Assembly (NCBI GenBank): GCA_017548425.1
Contig: JAFZAB010000248.1
Location: forward strand, 1-43,001
From: Victivallales bacterium
GTDB lineage: Bacteria > Verrucomicrobiota > Lentisphaeria > Oligosphaerales > Oligosphaeraceae
Length of the DNA: 43,001 nt
Direction of reading: 5' to 3'
Numbering within the stretch: the stretch's first letter is position 1; the number at the start of each line of letters is the position of its first letter. A program made the translations under genes and the position numbers. A model generated the notes under the pieces. That model worked only from the letters and a program-made list of their open reading frames with translations, was not told the DNA's origin and did not search any database. Below are positions 32,384-40,906 of the stretch, one piece after another.

Positions 32384-34171
32384 ATGACGGAAATCATGAC
32401 GAAAGGTATCATCACGCGAGTCAACGGGCCGATTGTGGAGGCCCGTGACATGGAACGCGCGGGCATGCTGGAAGTCGTCGAAGTCGGCGAAGAGCGGCTG
32501 ATTGGCGAAGTGATCCGCATCCGCGGCGGCGGCATCGCGACGATTCAAGTATATGAAAACACGTCTGGCCTGAAGCCCGGCGAAGGTGTGTATTGCACGA
32601 CGCGTCCGCTGTCCGTCGAACTCGGACCAGGCTTGCTTGGAACGATTTATGACGGCATCCAGCGGCCTTTGGACCGTATCGCGGCCATATCGGGCGCGAT
32701 GATCCATCGCGGCGAAAAGACGGATGCGCAGGATTTGGACAAAATCTGGCATTTCGTCCCAAGCGTGAAGGAAGGCGACATCGTCAAGCCCGGCGTGCAG
32801 TACGGCGAAGTGCAGGAGACACCATCCGTCTTGCTGAAACTTATCACGCCGCCGACATTCAAGCCGGGCCGCGTGAAATCCATGAAGCCGGAAGGCGACT
32901 ACAACGGCCGTACGGTTTTGGCGGAAGTCGAATACGACGACGGCTCGACGAAGCCGCTTGGCTTCTATCAATACTGGCCTGTCCGTACGCCGCGCCCCGT
33001 GCTGTCGCGTAAACCGTTGGAAGCGCCGTTGTTGACGGGGTTGCGCGTCATTGATACGTTCTTCCCGATCGCAAAAGGCGGCGCGGCCGCCATTCCGGGC
33101 GGTTTCGGAACAGGCAAGACCATGACGCAGCAGGCGTTGGCCAAATGGTCGGACGCAGATATCATCGTCTATATCGGTTGCGGCGAACGCGGCAACGAAA
33201 TGACGGAAGTCCTTCGCGAATTTCCGGAACTGGTGGATCCGCGCACAGGCCGTTCGCTGATGGAGCGGACGATTTTGATCGCAAACACGTCCAACATGCC
33301 GGTCGCGGCGCGCGAAGTATCGATTTACACGGGAATTACGTTGGCGGAATTCTATCGCGACATGGGCTACCACGTCGCCATTATGGCGGATTCGACATCT
33401 CGTTGGGCGGAGGCCCTCCGCGAACTATCGGGCCGCTTGGAGGAAATGCCTGCGGATGAAGGATTTCCGGCATATCTTCCCGCGCGTCTGGCCAGTTTCT
33501 ACGAACGGGCCGGTTATGTGCACAACTTAAACGGAACCGACGGCTCCGTGACGGTCATCGGCGCCGTCTCGCCTCCTGGCGGCGACTTCTCCGAGCCTGT
33601 GACGCAGCACACGTCGCGTTTCATCCGCTGTTTCTGGGCGTTGGACCGCAGTCTCGCGAACGCCCGCCACTATCCCGCCATCAGCTGGCATGACAGCTAT
33701 TCGGAATATCTGGTGGAGATCGAAACATGGTGGGGCAAACAGGACGCCGAATGGAAGGCGAACCGTGATCTATTGATGGAAGTCCTTCAGGAAGAAGTCT
33801 CTCTGCAACGGATCGCGAAACTGATCGGGCCGGATGCCCTGCCCGACCACCAACGGCTGACATTGTTGGTCGCGGACATCATCAAAAACGCTTTCCTGCA
33901 GCAGAACTCGTTCGATGACATCGACATGTACTGCTCGCCTGCCAAGCAAACATGGATGCTCCGCCTGCTTTCGACGTTCATCTCCCGCACACGGAATCTC
34001 ATCAAAAAAGGCGTCACACTGGCGGAAATCAACGACATTCCCGCCCTGCCGCGATTGCTGCGCATGAAATCCGAAATCAAAAACGACGACAAATCCGCCA
34101 TGGCGGATTTGGAACGGCAGATTAGCTCCGCGTTAGACGCGATTGAAGAGAAATTAACAATTAACAATTAA
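32384..34171 (+). CDS. ntpA: V/A-type ATPase catalytic subunit A
   Basis: Subunit A binds and hydrolyses or makes ATP. The 595-residue protein has the N-terminal barrel ([28 protein letters not shown]), the A-specific non-homologous insert, Walker A GGFGTGKT (about residues 237-244), [52 protein letters not shown] (with the catalytic region), and [10 protein letters not shown]. Two in-frame starts are possible (32384 and 32396); both follow AGAGGAT. The final residues KLTINN are encoded by the start of an ATTAACA heptamer array, so the repeat reaches into the gene. Confidence 0.97.
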   Translation: MTEIMTKGIITRVNGPIVEARDMERAGMLEVVEVGEERLIGEVIRIRGGGIATIQVYENTSGLKPGEGVYCTTRPLSVELGPGLLGTIYDGIQRPLDRIAAISGAMIHRGEKTDAQDLDKIWHFVPSVKEGDIVKPGVQYGEVQETPSVLLKLITPPTFKPGRVKSMKPEGDYNGRTVLAEVEYDDGSTKPLGFYQYWPVRTPRPVLSRKPLEAPLLTGLRVIDTFFPIAKGGAAAIPGGFGTGKTMTQQALAKWSDADIIVYIGCGERGNEMTEVLREFPELVDPRTGRSLMERTILIANTSNMPVAAREVSIYTGITLAEFYRDMGYHVAIMADSTSRWAEALRELSGRLEEMPADEGFPAYLPARLASFYERAGYVHNLNGTDGSVTVIGAVSPPGGDFSEPVTQHTSRFIRCFWALDRSLANARHYPAISWHDSYSEYLVEIETWWGKQDAEWKANRDLLMEVLQEEVSLQRIAKLIGPDALPDHQRLTLLVADIIKNAFLQQNSFDDIDMYCSPAKQTWMLRLLSTFISRTRNLIKKGVTLAEINDIPALPRLLRMKSEIKNDDKSAMADLERQISSALDAIEEKLTINN

Positions 34172-34187
34172 TAATTAACAATTAACA
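34153..34187. repeat. ATTAACA heptamer array overlapping the ntpA 3' end
   Basis: Units ATTAACA, ATTAACA, ATTAATA, ATTAACA, ATTAACA. The TAA stop of subunit A (34169-34171) is in the third unit. Confidence 0.9.
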
Positions 34188-34246
34188 GAAAAAACAGCAA
34201 TTTACCATTAATAATAAACAATGAACGAATAACATCTATTATTCTT

Positions 34247-34288
34247 TAATTGTAGATTATTAATTGTAAATTGTAAATTATTAATTAT
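34247..34288. repeat. TAATTGT/AAATTAT heptamer array overlapping the ntpB start
   Basis: Units TAATTGT, AGATTAT, TAATTGT, AAATTGT, AAATTAT, TAATTAT. It is the reverse-complement type of the array at 34153-34187, so the A-B junction is a long inverted repeat. The ATG of subunit B (34287-34289) begins within the last unit, leaving no Shine-Dalgarno sequence. The 59 bases between the arrays hold no other feature that I can name. Confidence 0.85.
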
Positions 34289-35687
34289 GAAAGGCTTGGA
34301 ATATAGAGGCGTGTCGTCCATTGACGGACCGCTGGTTTTCATCGAGAACATCTCGAACGTCGCGTTCGACGAATTGGTCGAGATTACGTCGCCCAACGGC
34401 GAAACGCGCCTCGGGCAGGTTCTGGACGTGACGGCGACGACGGCCGTCGTACAGGTGTTCGGCGGCACGGAAAATCTGTCGCAACGGGACACAAAGACGC
34501 GTTTTCTCGGTGAATCGTTGCGCATTCCTGTCTCGAAAGACATGCTTGGCCGCGTTTTCGACGGTTTGGCGCGTCCGAAAGACGGCCTGCCCGCGCCGTT
34601 GACGACGGAACGCCGCGACGTGAATGGCATGCCAGTCAACCCCTACGCTCGCGAATATCCGCGCGATTTCATCCAGACAGGCATTTCGTCCATCGATTTG
34701 ATGAACACGCTCGTGCGCGGCCAGAAGCTGCCGATTTTCTCTGGTAACGGCCTGCCGCACAACCGTATGGCGGCGCAGATCGCCCGCCAGGCGAAACTGC
34801 TGAACGAAAACGTCGAATTCGCCATCGTGTTCGCGGCCATGGGCGTCAAATACGACGTGGCGCGCTTTTTCATCGATTCGTTTGAGAAATCCGGCGTGTT
34901 GCACAACGTGGCGATGTTTTTGTCGTTGGCGGATGATCCGTCCGTCGAACGCCTCATCACGCCGCGCTCCGCGTTAACGTTGGCTGAATATCTTGCGTTC
35001 GATTTGGGCATGCATGTGTTGGTCATCATCACAGATATGTCCAACTACTGCGAAGCGTTGCGCGAAATCGCGACGGCGCGCGGCGAAATCCCCTCCCGTA
35101 AAGGCTATCCGGGCTATCTTTATTCCGATTTGGCCTCCATGTACGAACGCGCGGGCCGTCTGCGCGACAGGGAAGGCTCCATCACGCAGATGCCGATTCT
35201 GACGATGCCGTCGGACGATATCTCCCACCCTATTCCGGACCTGACGGGATACATCACGGAAGGCCAGATCGTGTTGGAACGCGACATGCATCAGCGCGGC
35301 ATCTACCCGCCAGTGGCCGGCCTGCCGTCGCTGTCACGTCTCATGAAGGACGGTATTGGCAAGGGCCGCACACGGCCCGACCACCCGCATGTCGCGTCGC
35401 AGCTGTTTGCGGCTTATTCGAAGGTGAAGGACATCCGTTCATTGGCGTCCGTCATCGGCGAAGAGGAACTCAGCCCTGTTGACAAGCAATACCTTAAATT
35501 TGGTGTCGAATTTGAAAACCGCCTGATTTCGCAGGGTGAATACGAAAATCGCTCCATCGAAGAGACATTGGCCATCGGATGGGACGTCCTGCGGATTCTG
35601 CCGCGCTCCGAACTGTTGCGCGTTACGGAAGAGGAATTGGTCGAATACTACGACCAGAAGACGGTCGAACCCCAGAAAGAAGGCTGA
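34287..35687 (+). CDS. ntpB: V/A-type ATPase subunit B
   Basis: Subunit B is the non-catalytic partner of A in the A3B3 head. The 466-residue protein has the family blocks [68 protein letters not shown] (Walker A degenerate as usual in B), [44 protein letters not shown], and [19 protein letters not shown]. It begins inside a heptamer array and has no recognisable ribosome-binding site, which may limit or couple its translation to subunit A. Subunit D follows with seven bases between. Confidence 0.97.
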   Translation: MKGLEYRGVSSIDGPLVFIENISNVAFDELVEITSPNGETRLGQVLDVTATTAVVQVFGGTENLSQRDTKTRFLGESLRIPVSKDMLGRVFDGLARPKDGLPAPLTTERRDVNGMPVNPYAREYPRDFIQTGISSIDLMNTLVRGQKLPIFSGNGLPHNRMAAQIARQAKLLNENVEFAIVFAAMGVKYDVARFFIDSFEKSGVLHNVAMFLSLADDPSVERLITPRSALTLAEYLAFDLGMHVLVIITDMSNYCEALREIATARGEIPSRKGYPGYLYSDLASMYERAGRLRDREGSITQMPILTMPSDDISHPIPDLTGYITEGQIVLERDMHQRGIYPPVAGLPSLSRLMKDGIGKGRTRPDHPHVASQLFAAYSKVKDIRSLASVIGEEELSPVDKQYLKFGVEFENRLISQGEYENRSIEETLAIGWDVLRILPRSELLRVTEEELVEYYDQKTVEPQKEG

Positions 35688-35694
35688 TTGAACG

Positions 35695-36378
35695 ATGCGT
35701 CTCAACCTCCCTCCAACCAAGACGAACCAGCTGGCGCTGAAGAAAGATTTGGCGATGGCCACGGAAGGCTATACGCTTCTTGAACAGAAGCGTGAGATTC
35801 TCGTCATGGAGCTGATGCGTCTCGTTGATATGGTGAAAAAGGTTCAGGAGGAGGTCGAAAACCGCCGTGAAAAGGCTTATGGCACATTGAAACGGGCCAT
35901 CGCGTTCAACGGTTACGACCATATGCGCAACATTTCGACGGGCATCCGTTACGACCATAAAATCACCGCCACGACGCGTGTCGCGGCCGGCATCCATCTG
36001 CCGTCGTTGGAATTCCAACAAGGCGAATTCAAATCGCAATATGGTTTGGCGGACACGGATTCGCTGGTCGATCAGACAATGCAGGACTTTTTGTCGTTAT
36101 TGGAAGCCACGGCGAAATTGGCGGAACTGGAATCCTCCGTGTGGTTGCTGGCTCGCGAATTGAAAAAGACGCAGCGCCATGTGAACGCCTTGGAACATAT
36201 TTTCATCCCGGACTACAAGGAGACGCTGAAATACGTCGAACAGGCCTTGGAAAGCAAGGAGCTGGAATCATTTTTCACGATGAAGGTCGTGAAAAAGAAG
36301 ATGACCAAAGGCGATGAAACCGCCGGCGAATCGGACAAAGATCCATTGGCGGGAGGCTTTACTGGCGACGTGCAGTAG
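35695..36378 (+). CDS. ntpD: V/A-type ATPase subunit D (central rotor shaft)
   Basis: The 227-residue product forms the helical axle inside the A3B3 head. It starts MRLNLPPTKTNQLALKKDLAMATEGYTLLEQKREILVMELMRLV, the hallmark of subunit D (usually L.PT...L..L...L..A..G..LLK.KRD.L), and ends with a helical pair, LARELKKTQRHVNALEHIFIPDYKETLKYVEQALESKELESFFTMKVVKKK. It closes the ATPase operon. The following 520-base gap contains the nrdD control region. Confidence 0.94.
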   Translation: MRLNLPPTKTNQLALKKDLAMATEGYTLLEQKREILVMELMRLVDMVKKVQEEVENRREKAYGTLKRAIAFNGYDHMRNISTGIRYDHKITATTRVAAGIHLPSLEFQQGEFKSQYGLADTDSLVDQTMQDFLSLLEATAKLAELESSVWLLARELKKTQRHVNALEHIFIPDYKETLKYVEQALESKELESFFTMKVVKKKMTKGDETAGESDKDPLAGGFTGDVQ

Positions 36379-36898
36379 GCCGAATTCTGTTCATTGACAA
36401 TTTTCCTGTCATTGTTAGGAAGGTTTTCAATGAGAAAGAAAAAAGTGGGCGAAACACAAAAAATATCGCTATGGCCCTTTCAAAATGTCATCTCTAGTGT
36501 TTGTTTCCGCTGGATGAAGGTTCCCTATATTTAGTGTTGTCAAATATAAGGGCTATTAGATAAAAAAGTCATCAAAAAGTGTTATGACTGCAAATCAAGC
36601 ATTTGTGTAATTTCTAATAAACAAATGCATGACTTTTATTCATTTTTGCAATTTTTTGAAAGCCAAAATTTTTTTTAACTCTCTAACTTGTTGATTGATA
36701 AACAAAAAATCAATATTTTGTTGTTTTCCTCAAAAAAAAACACATCTAGAGTGTTTGCGTTATGGAAATAAACATATATAGTGTTAGCATGAAACAAAAC
36801 AAGCTTGGAGGCGTTTTGTCTTCAGGCATAGTCTCTTTTTGCGCCCTAATTCGGAGCGCATCAATTTTCAAAAAAAAGGAAAACAGGGGAAAGAACGC
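36379..36898. other. AT-rich intergenic region, nrdD leader and control sites
   Basis: This 520-base gap is visibly AT-rich. It holds a loose inverted repeat near 36391-36434 (TCATTGA and TCAATGA), weaker NrdR-like half-sites TAGTGT at 36495-36500 and 36532-36537, an imperfect inverted repeat around 36692-36710 (ATTGAT/ATCAAT), then the tandem NrdR boxes and promoter (see separate entry) and a 113-base nrdD leader. I see no gene that I can defend. Confidence 0.5.
36739..36785 (+). promoter_or_regulatory. Tandem NrdR boxes and predicted nrdD promoter
   Basis: Two imperfect 16-base palindromes of the NrdR type: AACACATCTAGAGTGT (36739-36754) and AAACATATATAGTGTT (36770-36785). Their matching halves are about 30-31 bases apart, the three-helical-turn spacing expected for a tandem NrdR site. 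Inside lies a promoter, TTGCGT at 36755-36760, 16 bases, TATAGT at 36777-36782, whose -10 box overlaps the second palindrome. Repression by NrdR, an ATP/dATP-sensing regulator, is therefore likely for the nrdD-trx-nrdG group. Confidence 0.75.
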
Positions 36899-39583
36899 AT
36901 GGACAGCCAGGGTAACAATTGCCCATTTCAGTACTTCCGGAAGCGCGATGGACTATTAGTCCCGTTCCGGGTAGAGAAGATCGCAAACGCTATATTCAAG
37001 GCCGGCGAAGCGGCAAGCCGTCAGAGCGGAACGATTTTCACGCGTGAGACGGCGGAGCGCATCGCTCTTGAAGTCGTGAAGCAGTTGGACAATCCAAACT
37101 GCGAATATTACACGCTTCCGGATGCCGACGGCAATCGCATCCCGAAGCTGGAAGACGTTCAGGACATGGTCGAAATCACGCTGGTGGAGAACAAGCTGGC
37201 GGAAACAGTCGCGGCCTATAAACGTTACCGTAAAATACGCGAACGCGCGCGCGCGGCGATCCATGTCCGTTCCGCGAAGACCGAAAAAGACCAGCAGGCG
37301 GATTTGACGGATCAGAGCCTCCTTTTGGTTAAATCCGCGACGGCCGGCATGCTGCTGACGTGGGATCGCGCCCGCATCGTCCACAAGCTGATTGACAAGC
37401 TGAATATGGACGACGAAACGGCGAACAGCATCGCGAAGGAAGTCGAAAACCAGATCATCAGCAGCAACATCAAGACGGTCGGCACCGAATTGATTCGCGA
37501 ATTGGTGAACAATATTCTGGTCGAGCGCGGCTATCGCGGCAAACTGGAAGATTTGTCGCTTTACCATATCTCCCGCGAATTCCTCGAAGACTTGATGAAC
37601 AAGAAATCGAAGGAAAACAGCAATATCGTCTCGAACAATCCGGAAGCCGTGAATCTGAGCATCGCGGAACTGATTCTGAAGCAGTGGGGCCTTGAGACGA
37701 TCTTCTCGCCGGACGTGAAGCACGCCCACGACACGGGCGCCGTCCATCTGCACGATTTGGGCTATCCGCACCGCGTCTATTGCTCCTCCCATTCCATTGA
37801 ATATATCAAAAAGTATGGTCTGCGCGATCTGTCGAATCTGAACACGGAATCGAATCCCGCGCGCAGCGCGTCCGTTCTGACGGGCCATCTGAACACCTTC
37901 CTCGCGTCCATGCAGGCGAACTACGCGGGCGCGTTGGGCATTGCGTACATCAACATCTTCTACGCGCCGTATCTGGTCGGCATGACTGAAAAGCAGATGC
38001 ACCAAGTGGCGCAGGAACTGATTTTCAACGGTTCGCAGAACGCGTTCTCACGCGGCGGCCAGACGCTCTTCTTAGACTTTAACATCCACACAGGCGTTCC
38101 GACCTATCTGAAGACCGTTCCCGCCATCGGCCCGGGCGGTTGCTACATGTTGCGCAAGGCGGATGGCACGATCATTTCGCTGAAGGAACAGCTCCGCAAC
38201 GATACGGACAACAACGGCAACCATTTGATGGATCTCTTCGCGGAAGAGAACGGCGAATCCCGCCTCGTCCTCTCCGAACAGTATGAAGAGAAGCTCGGCC
38301 TGCACTATGATCCCGTCATCCAGAAGACGTTGGAAGACAATGGCGAACACATCATGGTCTATGGCGACTACATCAAAGAGGCGCAGGCCTTCACGTCATC
38401 CCTGCTGAAGGTTTGGGGCGAAGGCGACCGCTGCGGCCGCGTGTTCGAATTCCCGAAGTGCGACTTCCACATCAGCGCTGAGACGTTCTCCGATCCCGCC
38501 CAATACAAAATCTATCAGGAAGCCTGCGAGCTGTCCTCCAAGAATGGCTCTACCTATTTCATCTTCGACCGTGACGAAGTCACGCTGTCGGCCTGCTGCC
38601 GTCTGCGCACGACGATCGACGACAACCGCATGCTGCGCCATCCGGAATGCATGCGTTTCTGCGGCTTCCAGAACGTCACAATCAACATCCCGCAGGCGGC
38701 GTTCCGCGCCGCCCGCCGCGGCATGAAGACCTACGAAGGCCTGCTGGAAGAGATCGACGCGACGATGAACATCGCCGTGAAGGCCCACCTGCAGAAGAAG
38801 GCGAAGATCGCCGAAATGCTGTCCGGCCCCGGCCGCCCGTTGTGGCAGATCGGCAAGACGTCGTGCGACGGCCGCCCCTACGTCGAACTGGACAAGGCGA
38901 CGTACATCATCGGTATCATCGGTTTGAACGACGCGTGCAAGTTCCTGTACGGCAAAGAATTGCATGAAGACAAGGAAGTCTTCAAGATCGGTCTGAAGAT
39001 CATCGCCCACATGTATCTGCGCGCGAAGGAATACGCGAAACAGTACAATCTGAAGTTCACGTTGGAGGAAAGCCCTGCGGAAAGCGCGGCGCGTCGTCTG
39101 GCCCAGACCGACCTCCGCTTCTTCCATGCGGAAGCGAAGGACGTCGTGAAAGGCGCGAATGAAGACGTCGCCTACTACACGAATTCTATCCATCTGGCGG
39201 CCGAAGCTCCTGTTTGCCTCGTGGAGCGCATTGAGAAACAGGCGATGTTCCACAGCATCATCGAATCCGGCGCCATCACGCATGCGTTCATCGGCGAAGA
39301 GCATCCATCGGCGGAAGCCATCGGCTCGCTGATCCGCGAAGTGTTCTACCGCACGCAGTCCGCGCAGGTGACGTTCTCGCCTGAATTCACGTACTGCCAG
39401 AAGTGCGGCCACAAGTCACGCGGTCTGCAGGATACCTGCGAGCAGTGTGGCTCGAAGGACGTCGTCGGCGAGACGCGCGTCGTCGGCTACTTCAGCAAGA
39501 TCCAGAACTGGAACAAGTCGAAGCGCTATGGCGAGCTGATCGCCCGCCAGAAAGGCCGGTATTCTGTCATGTCAGCGGAATAA
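36899..39583 (+). CDS. nrdD: Anaerobic ribonucleoside-triphosphate reductase (class III)
   Basis: NrdD reduces ribonucleotides with a glycyl radical and works only without oxygen. The 894-residue protein (from MDSQGNNCPF; GGGGAAAG site upstream) has an N-terminal ATP-cone (about 8-105, allosteric site), the barrel with HIHDLGYPHRVYCSSHSIEYIKKYG-like radical-enzyme blocks, NPARSASVLTGHLNTFLASMQANYAGALG, GGQTLFLDFN, a C-terminal zinc site (CQKCG and CEQCG) and the glycyl-radical loop RVVGYFSKIQNW. The Gly-neighbour is V rather than the C of E. coli-type enzymes. A thioredoxin-like gene sits between it and nrdG, which suggests a protein-thiol reductant, as reported for the NrdD2 subtype (Neisseria bacilliformis), rather than formate. 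Confidence 0.97.
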   Translation: MDSQGNNCPFQYFRKRDGLLVPFRVEKIANAIFKAGEAASRQSGTIFTRETAERIALEVVKQLDNPNCEYYTLPDADGNRIPKLEDVQDMVEITLVENKLAETVAAYKRYRKIRERARAAIHVRSAKTEKDQQADLTDQSLLLVKSATAGMLLTWDRARIVHKLIDKLNMDDETANSIAKEVENQIISSNIKTVGTELIRELVNNILVERGYRGKLEDLSLYHISREFLEDLMNKKSKENSNIVSNNPEAVNLSIAELILKQWGLETIFSPDVKHAHDTGAVHLHDLGYPHRVYCSSHSIEYIKKYGLRDLSNLNTESNPARSASVLTGHLNTFLASMQANYAGALGIAYINIFYAPYLVGMTEKQMHQVAQELIFNGSQNAFSRGGQTLFLDFNIHTGVPTYLKTVPAIGPGGCYMLRKADGTIISLKEQLRNDTDNNGNHLMDLFAEENGESRLVLSEQYEEKLGLHYDPVIQKTLEDNGEHIMVYGDYIKEAQAFTSSLLKVWGEGDRCGRVFEFPKCDFHISAETFSDPAQYKIYQEACELSSKNGSTYFIFDRDEVTLSACCRLRTTIDDNRMLRHPECMRFCGFQNVTINIPQAAFRAARRGMKTYEGLLEEIDATMNIAVKAHLQKKAKIAEMLSGPGRPLWQIGKTSCDGRPYVELDKATYIIGIIGLNDACKFLYGKELHEDKEVFKIGLKIIAHMYLRAKEYAKQYNLKFTLEESPAESAARRLAQTDLRFFHAEAKDVVKGANEDVAYYTNSIHLAAEAPVCLVERIEKQAMFHSIIESGAITHAFIGEEHPSAEAIGSLIREVFYRTQSAQVTFSPEFTYCQKCGHKSRGLQDTCEQCGSKDVVGETRVVGYFSKIQNWNKSKRYGELIARQKGRYSVMSAE

Positions 39584-39590
39584 GTTTTGA

Positions 39591-39703
39591 ACTGGATGTA
39601 CTGGATATACTGGATGTTCTGGAAAATACAGGAAAACTAGAAAATCCAATAAATCCAGAAAAATCTCCAGAAAGTCCAGTTAATCCAGTAAATCCAGAAA
39701 AAC
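39591..39703. repeat. Nonamer array with inverted halves
   Basis: About twelve 9-bp units. The left part is ACTGGATGT, ACTGGATAT, ACTGGATGT, TCTGGAAAA; the right part is the inverted form, TCCAATAAA, TCCAGAAAA, ATCTCCAGA, AAGTCCAGT, TAATCCAGT, AAATCCAGA. It lies between nrdD and the thioredoxin-like gene and could fold into a long imperfect hairpin in the transcript. Confidence 0.8.
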
Positions 39704-39717
39704 GAAGGGAAGAAAAT

Positions 39718-40101
39718 ATGTCAAAACAATATATCGTCCATGTTTTCGGCAAGGAAGGCTGTGCGAAATGCACGATGCTGAACCGCCGTCTCGATACGTT
39801 GCTCGCGTCGGATAAATACAAAGGCAAATTCGTCAAGCAGTACGACAATGTCCTCACGGAAGAAGGTCTTGTGTACTTCTGTCTCGCGCAGTGCGTCAAT
39901 CCGAACCGCATCCCCGCCATGATGATCTCCGACACAGACGGCAATTACATCGAAAATCCGACACCTGGCGCCCCCGATGAAATCTGCGGCCGTTCAAAGC
40001 TGTACCAGTATCTGGGCATCCAGACCGACTACAGCAACGAAGGCAAAGGCATCATCACGCCGGAAATGATTGAAAGCATCCTCAAGTCCGTGGCGGACTG
40101 A
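39718..40101 (+). CDS. Thioredoxin/glutaredoxin-like protein linked to NrdD
   Basis: The 127-residue protein starts at ATG 39718 after AAGGGAAG. It begins SKQYIVHVFGKEGCAKCTMLNRRLDTLLAS with a CAKC redox motif (Cys 15 and 18) after the first strand, as in glutaredoxin-like proteins. Next come a cis-Pro-type loop (NPNRIPAMMISDTDGN) and a C-terminal helix. It probably supplies electrons to NrdD by dithiol exchange. The frame is open further upstream, but the repeat array and lack of a start make 39718 the sensible start. Gene order nrdD-trx-nrdG strongly ties it to anaerobic nucleotide reduction. Confidence 0.85.
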   Translation: MSKQYIVHVFGKEGCAKCTMLNRRLDTLLASDKYKGKFVKQYDNVLTEEGLVYFCLAQCVNPNRIPAMMISDTDGNYIENPTPGAPDEICGRSKLYQYLGIQTDYSNEGKGIITPEMIESILKSVAD

Positions 40102-40117
40102 GACTTAGAATTGTTCT

Positions 40118-40155
40118 GAAAACGGCCTGGACGGTATTTCCGCCCAGTCGTTTTC
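40118..40155 (+). terminator. Imperfect hairpin with T-run between the redoxin gene and nrdG
   Basis: Paired segments GAAAACG/CGTTTTC, CCTGG/CCAG and CGG/CCG enclose a TATTT loop, with a T-rich right arm. It looks like an intrinsic terminator or attenuator that would lower nrdG expression relative to nrdD. The nrdG ribosome-binding site AGGAA (40171-40175) is just downstream. Confidence 0.55.
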
Positions 40156-40179
40156 TTGTCGATTACTGATAGGAATCAC

Positions 40180-40905
40180 ATGAAATCCGTCATCAACAGC
40201 GTTATGCCGCAGGCGACCATGGTCGATTATCCGGGCCGTCTCTCCGGCCTCATGTTTACAAGCGGCTGCAATTTCCACTGCGGCTTCTGCCATAACGCGG
40301 CGTTACTCTACAATGAAGCGAAGCATGGCGACGCCACCGCCGAAACGTATGATTTCGACAAATTGGACGAAATCCTCAAAGGCTTCAAACGGCAGTGGAC
40401 AAACGCCATTACCATCACGGGCGGCGAGCCGACCATTCATCCGAACCTGCCTGAAACGCTGGAATTCATCAAGAAACGCGGCTTTCTCATCAAATTGGAT
40501 TCCAACGGCTCCAATCCAGACATGCTGCGCAAATGCATGCCTTACCTTGATTATATCGCCATGGACATCAAATGCCCGATGGAACGCTATGAGGAGCTTG
40601 TCGGCTTCGGCGATACGGACAAAATCGCGGAATCCATCGACATCATCATGCACTGCGGCAAGACGTATGAATTCCGCACGACGCTTGTGGAGACGTATTT
40701 CTTCGAAGAAGACATCCATACATGTGGCAAAATGGTGCTGGGAGCCGACTTATACGTTGTCCAGCCGTTCATTCCACATGATGATCTGCCCTCCCCTGCC
40801 CTGCGGAGACAGCCGCGCACACGGCCGGCCTTCCTGCACATGGCGGCGGACATCCTCAAAGCATACGTCAAGAAAGCCGTTGTGAGAGGCGAAGAGGCCG
40901 TCTGA
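40180..40905 (+). CDS. nrdG: Anaerobic ribonucleotide reductase activating protein (radical SAM)
   Basis: NrdG uses a 4Fe-4S cluster and SAM to install the glycyl radical on NrdD. The 241-residue product has the radical SAM motif CNFHCGFC (CX3CX2C) in SGCNFHCGFCHNAALL, ITITGGEPTIHP for SAM binding, IKLDSNGSNPDML, and DYIAMDIKCPMERYEELVGF. I chose ATG 40180, eight codons inside the longest frame, since AGGAATCAC precedes it and the family begins there. It closes the NrdR-controlled group. Confidence 0.93.
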   Translation: MKSVINSVMPQATMVDYPGRLSGLMFTSGCNFHCGFCHNAALLYNEAKHGDATAETYDFDKLDEILKGFKRQWTNAITITGGEPTIHPNLPETLEFIKKRGFLIKLDSNGSNPDMLRKCMPYLDYIAMDIKCPMERYEELVGFGDTDKIAESIDIIMHCGKTYEFRTTLVETYFFEEDIHTCGKMVLGADLYVVQPFIPHDDLPSPALRRQPRTRPAFLHMAADILKAYVKKAVVRGEEAV

Positions 40906-40906
40906 C

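Noticed and set aside
36488..36548. A second upstream pair of NrdR boxes
   Set aside because: Only the TAGTGT halves match well, and their spacing (37 bases) does not fit the tandem geometry seen at 36739-36785.
36762..36959. Small plus-strand ORF (65 codons) in the nrdD leader
   Set aside because: It overlaps the second NrdR box, the -10 box and the nrdD start in another frame, with no ribosome-binding site. It could be a leader peptide, but nothing supports that.
38396..39412. Antisense open frame inside nrdD, and a similar one at 36956-38005
   Set aside because: Fully contained in a clear nrdD; Arg/Gln/Val-rich shadow translation with no start context.
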